This document shows, piece after piece, positions 33,019 to 46,000 of a stretch of 64,000 nt of DNA. The stretch is from Symsagittifera roscoffensis (lineage: Eukaryota > Xenacoelomorpha > Acoela > Convolutidae): the NCBI RefSeq assembly GCF_963678635.1, contig NC_087071.1:23262013-23326012 (forward strand). Reading direction: 5' to 3'. Position 1 is the stretch's first letter; each line of letters begins with the position of its first letter. Below the pieces are notes generated by a model. It searched no databases. It saw only the letters and a program-made list of their open reading frames with translations, and was not told the origin of the DNA. The position numbers were made by a program, and so were the translations under genes.

Positions 33019-33293
33019 AAAAAATCTCCGCTTACACGTTTATGGCGCGAATTATATGGCGCGTTAATTGTCCCAAATTGGTCAAAATGGCCATTTTTAA
33101 ACCCTCATAACTTTACGAAAAATGATTACAGGTGAAATATCTTTTCAAACTTAAGCTCAAGACAATAATACTTTTTGAATGATATTTTAAAAGTTCTTTC
33201 AAGAATGGTTAGATAAAAAGTCGAAATTTGTCTGAAGAAAAAAACTCAACCCGAGCACAAATGTTCCGTTACTTTCGTATCGAAATTCGGAAC
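33019..33293 (-). mobile_element. Hairpin-ended element family, copy 6 (partial)
   Basis: Repeats the last 275 bp of the preceding copy in the same orientation (AATCTCCGCTTACACG to the ACTTTCGTATCGAAA palindrome), forming a head-to-tail pair. Confidence 0.55.
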
Positions 33294-33601
33294 AATAAAC
33301 TTTACTGTGATCATTTTGTAAACTTGGAATATTAAACGCGCGATAGTTTTCGTGCTATCAATGCAAAAGATCCGTTTTAAAAATCGTTCCAAAATGAATT
33401 TAGGCATGCTAATTGATCGATTGAATATGTTTCTTTGCAAAATATATCACTTTCTACATGAAAAAAGTGTGGGGCTGGTTTTTGAGAAATTTTTCTTTTT
33501 TTATTTTTCTTTTTTTTAAAGAGATCATTTTTCGTTTTCCATACAGCTTAAAAGATAGTCAAAATTATCAGGGATCTGTTCTGATACAAGCAATCTTGTT
33601 G
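33294..33601 (+). mobile_element. Hairpin-ended element family, copy 7 (partial)
   Basis: Runs from AAACGCGCGATAG to a mutated terminal hairpin (CAGGGATCTGTTCTG) and ACAAGCAATCTTG. It directly abuts copy 6 in opposite orientation. Confidence 0.5.
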
Positions 33602-33707
33602 TAACTTAGACTACTTGGATGGTTAGGCTGAGTTAAGTTCTCTTTATAATCTGTCGGAACAGAGTTTCCAATAATTCAACCACTTCCAGGAAACTATTTT
33701 TCTCCGA

Positions 33708-34229
33708 CTTTCGTAATGAAAGTAACGGAATATTTGTGCTCGTGGTGGTTTTTTTTCTTCAGACACATTTCGACTTTCTAATTAGCCATTTTAAAGGATC
33801 TTTTTAAAAAGTCATTCAAAAAGTATTGTTGTCCTGAGCCTAAATTTGAGAAAAAAATTCACCTGTGATTCAATTTTTGTAAAATTCTGCGGTTTGAAGA
33901 TTGCAATCTTGGTCAATTTGGGATAATTAACGCGCAACATATTTCGCACTATTAACGCGTAAGTGTAAATTTAATTTGCCTTAGAAATTGTTCCAAATTG
34001 GTTGAAGGAAGCTTAATTGCCATAACTGATTGGTTACTAGAATCAAAATCTATCACTTCGTACTCTATATTGCCTGTGGGGGATGATTTCAACAAAAAAT
34101 CTCAAATTTTTGAGAACAAAATTTCAGTTTTCTTAAACTTTCATATTTTTTATGTTGTTTCTGCTCCATAGACCTTAAAAGGCAGTCGGAGCCTTCAGGG
34201 CTTTGCCCTGATACGAATAGTTTTGCTTC
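33708..34229 (+). mobile_element. Hairpin-ended element family, copy 8 (full)
   Basis: Starts with CCGACTTTCGTAATGAAAGT and ends with CAGGGCTTTGCCCTGATACG. About 520 bp, and together with 17303-17796 the best guide to the family's structure. Confidence 0.6.
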
Positions 34230-35642
34230 AGTTTAAACACGATTTGCTATACATTATAATTTATTCAAGCACAATTAGAACACAATATAATGTTATGAAC
34301 AAAGCACTCGAGCACAATTTCTGACTTCGAAGGAGAATTATACACCCTCGTTTCACAGGGTTCGAATTATAATCTTGAAGGAATGGAAATAACTATCATA
34401 TTGACTATTCAAAATTTATTGCTAACCAATCATGATTCAAAAGTGAACCCGAAACTCATTCTGTAATCAGTACTATTTTAAAAATCTAGCTTCATTTTCA
34501 CTCATGTAACCTGATAATCTGTAGCGACCACAAAACTGGTAAAAATAAGAAATTACACAAATACATCCCGCTGAAATAATTGGCACGACGAAGGGACAGT
34601 GGAACTTACCAAAAAGCATTCAATAAAATACCGTTTTCGTCCGACCTCATCTGGTGCTAGCAGAAAGACCCACAAAACCTTAAAATTATCTAAATTACAA
34701 AAGAATTTAGGTTTTGAATTTCTAGGCCTCAAAACAGTTGAGTGTAGATATGAATTGGAAAAATTCGAATTGAAATCAAAATTAAAAGGAGAAATTTTTT
34801 TCAAAAAAAGCTATTCGTATACAAACGTTTTAGTAAAACAAAAAACATCAAATAGAGTAGATCTATTGTAAACGTGATATTACAAGTCGAATCAATTCTA
34901 CATTTAATTGTTAAAACGAAGTCTTAAAAAACGCTAAAAATAAGTCAATACTTAAAATTTGAAGGGATCTACTTATTTCAACTTCCGGGAAATTTTTGAT
35001 TTTGAGTTCATAAATCTTCAATAAAAACATTTGACCTTAATTACTATTGAAAAAAAAACTTTATACTTCAAACTCTGAAACTTCCAGAGAAAACAAAAAA
35101 AAAACAAAAAAATAACAGTACACAAGTCAGCGAAAGACTTCCTTTGTAGACAAAATCTTCAGTCAACTCCTTTCCTTTAACTGTTTGATACAATGAACAA
35201 AAAAATTTCAAGACCTTGATTCAACCAGTATTTGACTAATTATCGGTAAATTATTTTTTCTCATTGTCAATTTAACGCTGGCAAATGTGTTTTCCGTCAT
35301 ATATGTATGAAATATATGGTAGATATAATTTTTTCGGTTTCATTTTCAGCTTTAATTTAAATTCACCTTGCTGACACTCTTTGTTGATGCTATATCACAA
35401 GTGGTCGATTGGTATTATGTTTGTGTTGTCTTTTCTGAGTTTAATATAAAGAATGACATTGATTGAGCGATGAATTTTTTATAAAAAGTTTGAGATTTGT
35501 TATTCCATTTAACTAACTCATGGTTAAGCCTAAATGTTGTTTATCGAGTCATTCGCAAAAAAAACACTTGATTTAGCCTGATATCAGTTTTGCCAGATTT
35601 TGATTAAGTAAAAATAAGTAGAAACAAAACTTGTTGTACGTT
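34230..35642. other. Non-coding stretch
   Basis: AT-rich. One possible minus-strand exon with a strong GTAAGT donor lies at 34610-34689 (see findings). Otherwise nothing recognised. Confidence 0.35.
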
Positions 35643-36071
35643 CAGGGGTGGACTTGGGGGGGGGACGACTTCCTCCTCAGGGATTCGACCACCTGCCGAC
35701 CCAAATGGTCCCCCTTTGTACTATTTTGAGATATACTTATTTGGCGACTGACCCTAAAGTTTTTCCAAAGGCACCATTGGCGCCAAAATATATCAATTTT
35801 AGGGGGGAGCGCGCGCGCCGAAAAAACGCGATTTTTTGTCAAAGTTTTCCAAAAAGTGCCCAAAGCCGCCTTTTTGGCCTTTTTTTCAAAATTTTAAAAT
35901 TTTGCCTGCGGCTATGAAACTTTGGCCAAAACAGAGTCTTTTTAGAGAGCTCGGAGTGCTTTGGGGGAGCTCGGAAAATCAATTTGGTCGACCTAAAAAA
36001 AAGTTCGACAAAACATTCGAATTTTTTTTGCAAATCCGACCCCTCCCCACGAGAAAATCCTAGATTCGCTG
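35643..36071 (+). mobile_element. hAT-like non-autonomous element with target duplication
   Basis: The 429-bp unit begins CAGGGGTGGACTTGG and ends with the complement of CAGCGAATCTAGG, imperfect inverted termini starting with CAG. It is flanked by TGTACGTT (35635-35642) and TGTACGTG (36072-36079), a 7/8 match and the 8-bp duplication size of hAT transposons. Internal GC-rich blocks (AGCGCGCGCGCCG, TGGCGCCAA) identify relatives at 14935, 18936, 27487, 29425 and 29955. No transposase. Confidence 0.7.
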
Positions 36072-39000
36072 TGTACGTGTAAGATCGAACTACAATGCGA
36101 TCAGTTAAGTTTTTAAATTTTCTGATGGAATAAAATATGCCCTTTGGTCTTGTCTTCTGGAGTTGTTAAATTTTGTGCATTTCAGATATCGGTACGGCTT
36201 TAAGCTAGTTTTATGATTTTTGAAAACTTTGATTTGGATGTTTGGTTCTTCAAACATTGGTTTTGGAAAACTCTGAAGCTGGAAAAAAGTCATCCATTTA
36301 GACGTTTCAGTCAAAAGTAAGTATGAGACGAATGTATTTAGTTATTTTTTTGCTAAGCAAAATTCAAAGTAAATTTTTTTCTTCTCTTAGGTTAAAAAGC
36401 GCATTAAGTGGTAAGCAAGCTGTAAATTAGCTAAATTTCTAAGATTAAATTAATTGAAATTTAATTTTATTGGAAAATTTAAATTGAAACTAATCATTAC
36501 GAGGTCAAAATGTGCACTGATTAGGCGCACAATTTTGTGTCTGTTTGTTCCTGGATTCCAGAGACATACCTTTAGACATGTTGAAATTTTGTCAGAACTA
36601 TTGAAAAAAAAGAAAAAAAAAGAAGAACAAAGGAATCGTTCTTGTTGCGGAATCCGCTCACAGCTCAGAAAAAAAAACAGTTTGACCTCGTTATGATGTT
36701 TTTTAGCAAATTAAAAAGAAACAAGTTAGGTTTCTGCATTTGCGCAAGAATCAAAAGTAATCAAAAATGCAAAATCATTCCACGAAGTAAAAAAAAGTCT
36801 TGAGGCAGACTTTTGACCTTGAGATCTCGAAAGAGCAATTGTCTTAAGTGAAATGAGTTTACTGAAAAATTGATCAAACAAGAGGGGGAAAATCATTGTT
36901 CAACCCCAGAACCACTAGTCAGCTCTGAGCTCTGGTAACGGTTTTTTGATGGATCTTTAAAGAAAAAAAATACTAAACTTTGGCATAGAATTGATACGGT
37001 TTTATTATTTGGATTTCAATGCGTTAGTTCAAGTGTTTTTGAGCTCACGATCTGATTTTTATTGAACGTTTTTATCTTTTCTACGTAGTTTTTTGGCTTA
37101 CATTATTGATTTTTTATGGTTCTAAAGATTTTTTTGAGCTCACAATCTGACTTTAATTATTTTATTAACCACTTTCTTGATTTGTTAAAAGGTTTTGGCT
37201 CAAAACCTGGCTTGCATTCATTATTTTCTATAATGTCATAAGAAAATTTGAGCTAAAAACGTCAGTGTATTAACCATTTTCTTGATTCGCTGCATTTTCC
37301 TTCGGATGGATTTTATTTGATAAAAAAAGTCTATCCACATCGGTTACAATTGGTTTTTAGACACTTAATTTTATATGATTTTTAATATGAAAATCGGTTT
37401 CATTGATTCATAATGCATTTCAGTTCCTAAAATGTATGTTGTTAATCAATTTGGATCGATTTGAAAATCAATTCAAAACGGTTTAAGCCGATCCGGCATC
37501 ATTCACGAAGTTGTCTAAAAATAGAAAAGACGATCGTTTAATCGCATTAGACAGTCGTTTTTCAATGAAAATTACACTACGTGGGCAGAAATGACACTGA
37601 TGTGTGATAATTTAAAGGTATAAGACCTAAGTAATATCGCAAATCGCTCTATTGGCCTAGAGAATTTGCGATAATGAAAAAAATACTGAACCTACATAAA
37701 ATTTTTAATCAAATTAAAGCAAATGGAGGGCAAATTACGCTCTTCCATGAAAAAGAGCGCAATGATGGTGAAATTAAAATTTTAGTTTTTATTTTTCAAA
37801 GTTATACAAAATTTTGTGCCATAGGTTCAATCACTTTCTTTTTATTCTATTTTTTCCAGCAGCCAATGTTTAGTTCTGTTTACTTCTTGACTTAAGAACG
37901 AAATTTTTTTGAAATGAAATTTAATAACCAACTATATAAACTAAACTGCTTCATAATTTCAATAATCTATGTGATTAATGAAACTAAGATTCATAAAAAA
38001 ACATTTATCAAAAAAATTTTTAAACACTCTGAAAGATATGTTACCTGGTATCGATTCAAATTTTTTTGTAACAATCAAAGGTCTTTTTGTCCTTCAGGCA
38101 GTTTCTGCAAAATGTTATCAGTTTGACTTCTTGAGGTTTTGAATACAGTTTCTGACAGGCTACGATGAATGAGCCGATTCTTTGAAACTTTTTGCTTAAA
38201 ATTTTGTTAATTTGTAGGTACAAAGTGCTGTCATAGAAAAAAAACGAAACTTCTAGCAAATTTTGAAACTTTAATTTCGTTTCTCAATAAAAATATAGTC
38301 AACGCAATTATTACAAAAATATCGCACTTAGATGCAAGGTGGGGCAGATTAAAAGTTTTTGAGGTACATTTTCTGTGCCCGATAAACAATGTTGCCTCCT
38401 TTCACAAAAATTGAAAAGAAAAAAATCCAACATAGATCAATTTGAGCAGAATTTATAACAAATAAATTTCCTGACATTAACAATTTTTGAGCTGAAATTT
38501 AAATGTTTTCATACCATTATATCTTTTTTGGTACTTTTGCTATTTAGATACTTGATGTGGTATTTTTGCTACTTACGTACTTTTTTGTCGTTTTTTGCTT
38601 TCATTTGCATTGCAAAAAAAAACAGTTTTTATTTTTTTTAAATATCCAGTGGAAAAAAATCAAATGTTGATCAATTGTTCCTAAGGTGTCTATCGTGATA
38701 ATCTTATATAAAAAATTATCTTCCAAGCTGAAGTTGGTGTCAATCAGTGCTCACAGTTCGTAAATTGCGATCTCACGAAGCTTTTGCAGAGGCATAGTTT
38801 TTTGTTGAAATCCTTTACTAGCCAAACAGACAATTGTTTGAAAGTTTATTTAAAAAACATTCTCATAACATTTAAGATTGAGGATAAAACCAAATAAGTT
38901 TGAGAAATTTTTTTTTCTGAGTAATATCCTAATTCACTGGATAGTTTGACAAAAAGAAGCTGTATTTCACAACTGAAACAAAAGCGAAACAAATTATCTA

Positions 39001-42000
39001 TCAGAGCAAAAGCAAAAAGCAATCAAACAAAGAAACAGGAAAGAAAATCAACTTCAAAAATGGAAAAAATGAGAATTAGGAAATTGATTTCAAATGCAAT
39101 CATTGAATCAAATGAAAATTAGGAGATTTATTTAGTATAATTTTTAATAACAAAAAGGAACCCCTATACGAAACTTGTTTATGACACATCTGCCAAAACA
39201 GCGCTACCCTCAAGAAATTGTTTTGAAGACTTTAACCAAAGAAACTCGTTGAAACGTTTGGCTTGCAGTTTTTTCCTGAATATATTATAAAATGGTTACC
39301 ACGGGTGCTTTTAAAAAAAATAGTAGCCAAAATTGGTCAAAATGATTTCATTACAGTCAAATTGACGAGAGTTCCCTTTGTATAATCAGTGTGATGAATA
39401 TAATGCACTTCTTTACTTGGTCGATTTTGATGCTCAAATTGTACTTTTAGCCTTTCTGAAACTCAAAATCAATATCTCAAAAAATTGTAAGGCCATGGCA
39501 GTACTCGAACAGAGGTGGTACATCTTTGCTCTGCTATGTTTCTCTCTAGTCTTGTGTTTTTTTTCTGATTCGTTACCCTCTGCAGTTTTTTCACGATACT
39601 TGGCCGAGTTGTTGGATTTCGTTCAACCAGTTTACGCAGAAAATCAATATCGATGTTTTTAGCTATGATTTCTAATTAACGGATTTGGAGGGGTCGATTG
39701 TATGAATCTGCCAAAAAAGTGAGAATAAATTCAAATATGTGAATCACTTAGTTGTTAAAACATTAGACAAAATGAAAACGATCACTCCAATTGAGTGGTT
39801 TAAATTGAAGCTCGGACAAAAATTTAGTTTTTTCTTCAACATTTTTTAAATGTTAAAGTGTTTTTTTATAAGTCGAATCAAAATGGCCCATTGTCACAGT
39901 TTAAACCATCGGACAACTATAAGCGACTTTATATATTCAATCTATGTTTCTTTCATCAGTTATTGCAAATTCCAAGATATTTATTTCAGCATTTGAGAAT
40001 TTTTCGACCGGGACTGCACATAAAGATAAAATCGCCTATGTGAACCACAAAACAAATTTTAGTATTGACTTTTATTTTAACATGATCTGAACACTGCTGT
40101 CGAGCTTTTTCTTTTCTGTTCTATTTTTGAGAGACTTTAGTGGAAAACGTTTTCTGTTTTAAAACTTATTTTTCTAAAAGATACAGCCGAATATTTTACT
40201 AATTCTAGCCTCATTTTAACTTTTTAAACGTTGAAAAAAGTTTGTTTGGCATTATTTGCCTTTTGAATCAAATTTGATATCTTTTCTAGCTGGGAAAAAC
40301 TTGCCTACTAGGATGTGTTATACAAAAAATTGCATGCTTATGTGCAAATGGGATATCAATTTTTTGGGTTCATAAAGAAAAGTTTGAACATTCCAAAATT
40401 GATGTTAGAGTTGAGAACAAAATTAATCCCGTAATTTTCTTAGAAGTAAAAAATGGAATTTTTCTGCAAATATTATAAGCAGTTCAAATATAGGTGTTTT
40501 TATAGGATGATGAACCCGTTCGGTTTTTACTGGTTAAATAAGTTGAAAACTAATTGCTGACGCCACAATGAGCAGTTACAATTTATTTGATCCACACGAA
40601 TAGTGTCAAAATTGTTGCAGTAATCATACATCATCACTGCCGATGACGTATTAAACGAACACCGTTACGAAACATGGTAACCTTTTTGAAACACACGTCC
40701 GTTTTCAGATGTCATTGGCATAAAGTTGAAATGTGCATTTTTTTTCGTTCCATTTGAATAATGTACAACTACGCAAACAACTTTTCGAAATCTTTTCTTT
40801 TCTTCTCAGGGCTTTGGGAACATCCGAGATTTTTAATTAAATGTTTTTGAACTTTTTATAGATAAAATATTATTAAAGGAAGCGAATTTGGCCGTCAGTT
40901 CTCTAATTAGAAAAAAAAACCTCAACAATTCGGCTTATCGATTGTAATTGACTATCGCACACAATTTTTTTGTGTAGTTTTCTAAAATGTTTCGTTAAGT
41001 ATAATACTAACTTACAAAAAATTAATCCAGGTCCAAAAAACACTTTTACCACTCTAATGTTATGATTTAGGTTTATGTATTCTACAGCAATGAAATTCGA
41101 AAAACCCATAAAAAGTAATTCGAAAAACACATTCCATATCAAATCATTTTAAAACGATCTTATACGATCTAGGACGATATTTATATAAAAAGTTTTTTCT
41201 TATCTTCTATTCATATTTTTAGCACTAAAACTGTTAATGATAGTAGAGCTGATTTGTAAAGGCGAAATGTTAACTGTTTTTAATTAGGCCTGCCTACCAT
41301 TTAAAAGCAGTTTGGACTTCCGAAGTAACAGCATGAAATCCTCGATTTTAGGGCTCCAAAAAGGGAGCATTTCCTTTCAAAAACAGAACCCAGATTATTT
41401 CAGTGTCGACAAAAAATAGGTTTTTTCTTCCTCTGACAGTTACAAGTTTAAAACTGCATTAAAATCTAAAAGTTAATTTTGACACATAAAACCCCTGTTT
41501 TTCAGTTTTTATAATTAGGAAAACTGCGAGTTTAAAATAACTAATTATTCTCGTCATTTTAAAACAGGTAATTATTGTCTTAAACTACCGTTAAAACAGA
41601 ACGCTCTGTTTTTCGATTGTTCAGACAGAGCGACAGAGCATCAAAACTTACATCGATTGAATTACGTGCTTGATTTTCTTCGACAAACTGCGTCAATTGT
41701 TGAGGTTTAAATTTGATTGTAACTAGTTTTGTTTTCGTTCAAGAGCCCAATTTAGACTGTGAAACATTTTAGGAGTTGTCAACCAAGTTGTCAATAAGAA
41801 AAAGGTGAGAATTTGTACTTAATATTGTAGTTTTGTTTTTGTTTTGACTTGTTCTGTCATGAAAAAATCAAATTTTTGACAATATTTTCTGACACAACCA
41901 GTAGTGCGCTGAAGAACGAGGCACGGAAAGTGTTTCGTCTCTATCATCGGTTCTGGCTGCCAATTCTGAATCCCCTTTGATGTTATTTTACTGCATAATT

Positions 42001-42261
42001 TTTTTCCTACCAGCCTACCTAAACTCAATATGAAACCTAATTCATAGCCATCCACATTTTTATATTGGCTTCAAATTTTGATATATCATTCATAGATAGA
42101 TTGGAGTTCAGCTTTGAATTTTTTTCTTCAAGCATATTTGAAACTGTTTTTCATCCTATATGGCTCTTTCTCGTCCAAATAGCGAGCCTCAAATCAATAA
42201 GGTATCAGTTCTAAGCTCTAACAATTTTCTGAGAGGCTCGAAGAGAGGCTTTACAAAATTC
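36072..42261. other. Gene-poor AT-rich region
   Basis: No gene recognised over 6 kb. Holds a copy of the 6765-6970 repeat at 36480-36700, a 10-bp inverted repeat (TATCGCAAAT) at 37635-37673, and a hairpin with CGCTCTGT arms at 41602-41632. Short open frames here are of the length expected by chance. Confidence 0.45.
36480..36700. repeat. Dispersed repeat, relative of 6765-6970
   Basis: Shares TGTTCCTGGATTCCAGAGAC, CATGTT.AAATTTTGTCAGAAC and a TTG(C/T)GGAATCCGCT block with 6765-6970, same orientation. Confidence 0.6.
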
Positions 42262-42873
42262 ATTTTCAAGACTAGTTATCAACAAATTTGGAGGCGTTCA
42301 CTTTGAAATCGTCGGATCGTGTACTCGATCCCATGTCATAGCAATGATAGTGTGTGAAGACGAACTCTCACTTGACCTCTAGCTTCAGGTCTAGCAAAGC
42401 CTGACCAAATTCGGCTGCTTTAGAGGTACCACGTGAAAGTTCTAGTCGCAAAAAAAACGGACTTGAGTCGCAAAAAATGGGCTTCGCTCAAAAAAATAAC
42501 ACAGTCTATAAGATGGGGAGATAATAAAAATGGACTATGCTCAAAAGAACTGTTATGGCGTACTGATAGCTCCCCTACGATTCACAAGAACATCATTATT
42601 ATGATTATTATTATTGTTATGATTATTATGATTATTATTATGATGATTATGATTATTATGATTACTATTATGATTATTATTATGATTATTATTATTATGA
42701 TGTTTATAATTACTATGATTTTTATTATTATGATTATTATGATTATTGTTGTTATTATTATTATGATTATTATTATTTTTATGTTTATGATTTTTAATTT
42801 TAATATTATTATTATTATTAATATTATTATGATTACTATTACTTTTGTTTTGATTATTATTATGATTATTATG

Positions 42874-42911
<38 letters not shown>

Positions 42912-43066
42912 GATTATTATTATTATTATTATTATTATGATTATTATTATTATTATTATCATTATTATGATTTTAATGATTTTGATTATTAATATTAATT
43001 TTATTATTATGATTAGTCTGATTATTGTTATTATTACGATTTTCAAAACTAGTTATCAACAAAATT
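42262..43066 (+). mobile_element. SINE-like retroelement with (ATT)n tail and long target duplication
   Basis: The flanks 42262-42289 and 43039-43066 (ATTTTCAA.ACTAGTTATCAA core) match at 26 of 28 positions, as expected for a target duplication made by LINE-type retrotransposition. Between them lie about 300 bp of unique sequence, part of which recurs at 19921-20030, and then an (ATT/TTA)n microsatellite from 42594 to 43038. The microsatellite is probably the expanded 3' tail, resembling the (ATT)n end of the CR1-like element at 24740. Polymerase III boxes are not convincing. Confidence 0.6.
42594..43038. repeat. (ATT)n microsatellite
   Basis: About 445 bp of ATT/ATG/GTT triplets. It produces long artefactual frames of Ile and Met codons on both strands that are not genes. 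Confidence 0.95.
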
Positions 43067-46000
43067 AGATTTTAAAATTACAGTTTTAAAATAACTAATA
43101 AGTTTCTATTATTTACTGAAATTATTCTGCATCATATCAAGAAGGAAAGCGTGGGTGTTCAGTGGTCCAAAATTTCTTTAAAAAATGTCAACAATTTTTT
43201 TAACCAAAAGAGGTATTCTAGGCTTGCTTCTTTAGTAATTTTACTAAAAGTTTTGATAGATCGTGCCAAAAAATATAAATCGGAAACCTTGGCAATCTTT
43301 AAAATATTGGTGGTTAGTTTTTGTCTCATACTCCATATCAAACCCAAATAGGTATCATTTTCCCGTAATTTTTTTCTTTTTGGTCTAATTATCCAAACTC
43401 TTGCTCAGAATCACGCCTGGACCAGTTTGCATTAACAAAATGATAACATCATACCAAAAAAATCGAAAACTAAAGACCTTTGTGACTGAGCTAGCTGTCA
43501 ACAAGTCAATATAAAATCAGGTCATCTAAACTCATTCTGTAAATCTAATTTGCAAAATAGGCATTGAAAAAACTCTTGAAACAGGAAAGTTCTAGGATTG
43601 CGTCTGGAGCAAACTTTGATAGAACTTTGGATAAATTATCCAAATCATTTAAAACAAAACTAGCAAATTCATAAAAATAACAAAATGTTCAAACTTCATA
43701 TCAATCGAAAACATTTTTTTCTACGTGAAAAAATGCTGCTTGTTTCTAAAATTCTCTCTGTACTCTACTTCAATTAAGATTTAATTGAATTGAGGGCGAT
43801 CCAAAACATCTCTTAAAAATTCTCAAATTATTATTTTTGATTTAGCAAGCAATTTTTTGTTTGCATCTGGAGCAATTTCGCCAACTTTATTGGTTGTCAT
43901 TCTAAACAGCTTCAAGCTTTTCTAGGTTTTCTCATAGTTTAGTTTGTAATGACGCTCTATCAAGTGAATCGATAGCAAGCATTTTTAGAGTTTTTAGCGT
44001 CTGATAGATTAGCTTTTTGTAAAAAAAAAAATTAAATCCCCTTTTTCAATATTCTTTAATTCCCCTATTTCAAATCTTCTTGAAATTTTCACAATTATTA
44101 TTGGGTTGAAAATAAAGCAATTTTAACCAAATTGATCCTTGAACAAAATTAGGTTTTTAAAGACATTATTTGATATTTTTCACATTCTTTTAAGCCAACC
44201 TAAAAGGGTTTTGCGTCTAATTAAACTCTTATTTCTTCAAGTAAACAACTTCAAATCAAAAAAAAAAAAATTTCTGGCGGTACTCAATTAATCTAAGAAG
44301 CTCCTCGCACTGACCACAATGGTTTCGAATTTATTTAATTTATTTTTGAATTAAATTTATATTGATTTTTATTCGATTCAAATTGATAGACAGTGTACAT
44401 TTTATGAACTGAAACGGATTTTAAATCGATTTGAATCGATCTTTTCTGAAAAATTTGGATCGAGTTAAGTGTCTGCACAATTGATCAAAATAAGTTTGGA
44501 TGGATTTTCTGACTCACTAAAATTAATTCTAATCAAATTTCATAAAAATTTATTTAAAACCTTTTCAATTTGAAAAAACAATGTTTCGAAACAATTTAAT
44601 CAAAAATCTATGTAACACATCTTAAAGTTCGTCAATAAGATTTTGAGCAAAAGGCCAACTAACAAATCAAAAAATGGTCGATACAAATCAGGTTTTGAGC
44701 TAAAAATTTATCTGTAAAATCATCAAAATAATAATCAACCTCTGCAAAAGTTTGAGCAAAATCCTATTTAAAAAATCGAGAAAGTAGTCAATAAAAAACA
44801 GTTGGCAACAAAAATCGTTCCAAACTAGAATGAACATTGAATTTATTGGTCTTTCTTATATGATACTAAACGCTATAGCGCTATAGTTGTAAAAACTCAA
44901 AATAATTGGCCATGGAAAAAGGCAATACAAACCCAAACCTGATTTAAATATCTTGGAACCTTATTTAGAACAAAAAAAGCTTAATGCTGAAAAAATGGAT
45001 TTGAGTTGATTTAAAAGCAATTTGTACCTACTTTTTTCATCTGGGACTTGAGATCAGCTTAAATCGATTATGTATTGATCCAAATCAGTTTTTATCTTTT
45101 CTGTTTGGTCTTCATACTTTTTAATCTATCTACTTTTTTCACGCTAAAATCGATTGTAATTCAGTTTTGTCAGAGCGGGTCAGAGCAAATTTTCAAATAG
45201 AAAACGAAACTAAGACTGCATCTGGAGTATTTTTTTATGTTACGTCATCATATTTTGATTTTTTCCTGCACTCTAAATCAAGCGCACACAGATTTTGCTG
45301 AGAAAAGCACACATACTTTTTTAAAAATTTTGTTGATCTCGTACAAATTTTATTATTTTTAATTCCTTTTATTTTTTTTGTTGACATTTTTTCTCATTTT
45401 TGCTTAACTAATTATATACAGATTTAATTTGCGTAAGAAACTTTTCTGTTTGTTTCAGCTACTCAGGTTCAACGCAGTATGGATTTTTTTCTGAATTTTT
45501 CATTTAAAACTTCTTTTTCATACTCCAAATCTTTCATATATAATTTATTTTGTCTAATTACGTTCATTTTGTTGCAAATGGCCTGCCTCAATTCAAAATG
45601 GAATAAGTTCTTATCCATTCTTAGATTTTTAAATAACTCGAATAACTTATTTAGGAAGAAAAGGAGTTTTCTGGTAGTGTGAATCGGGCATTTTTGTTGA
45701 AAATTTCAATCGATCAGTCAAAAATTCAATGTGAACTGAGTTGGATAATCCTTCAAAATATGTATAAAGCTTTCGACTTTTCTTCTAATCAGGTGTCCAA
45801 AAGAATTTTTGAGTACAGAAAACCTCCTGGGACTGCGGTAGGAGCAAATCTGCTACAATTTGAGACATTATTTTTAAAATTTGTATTTGTTTTTTTTTTC
45901 AAATGTAATTTTTGAAATTTTTTCCGATACTCTATATTAAATGAACATATTTGTGTTTTTGCATCCAACAAAATTATGAATGATCCAGAAATTAGTTCGA

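Noticed and set aside
41819-42055. 78-codon minus-strand frame with protein-like middle
   Set aside because: No splice-site pair or homology that I can defend; it may be an exon but evidence is too thin.
42433-43068. Frames of 211 aa (+) and 154 aa (-) made mostly of Ile and Met
   Set aside because: They are translations of an (ATT)n microsatellite with no codon structure.
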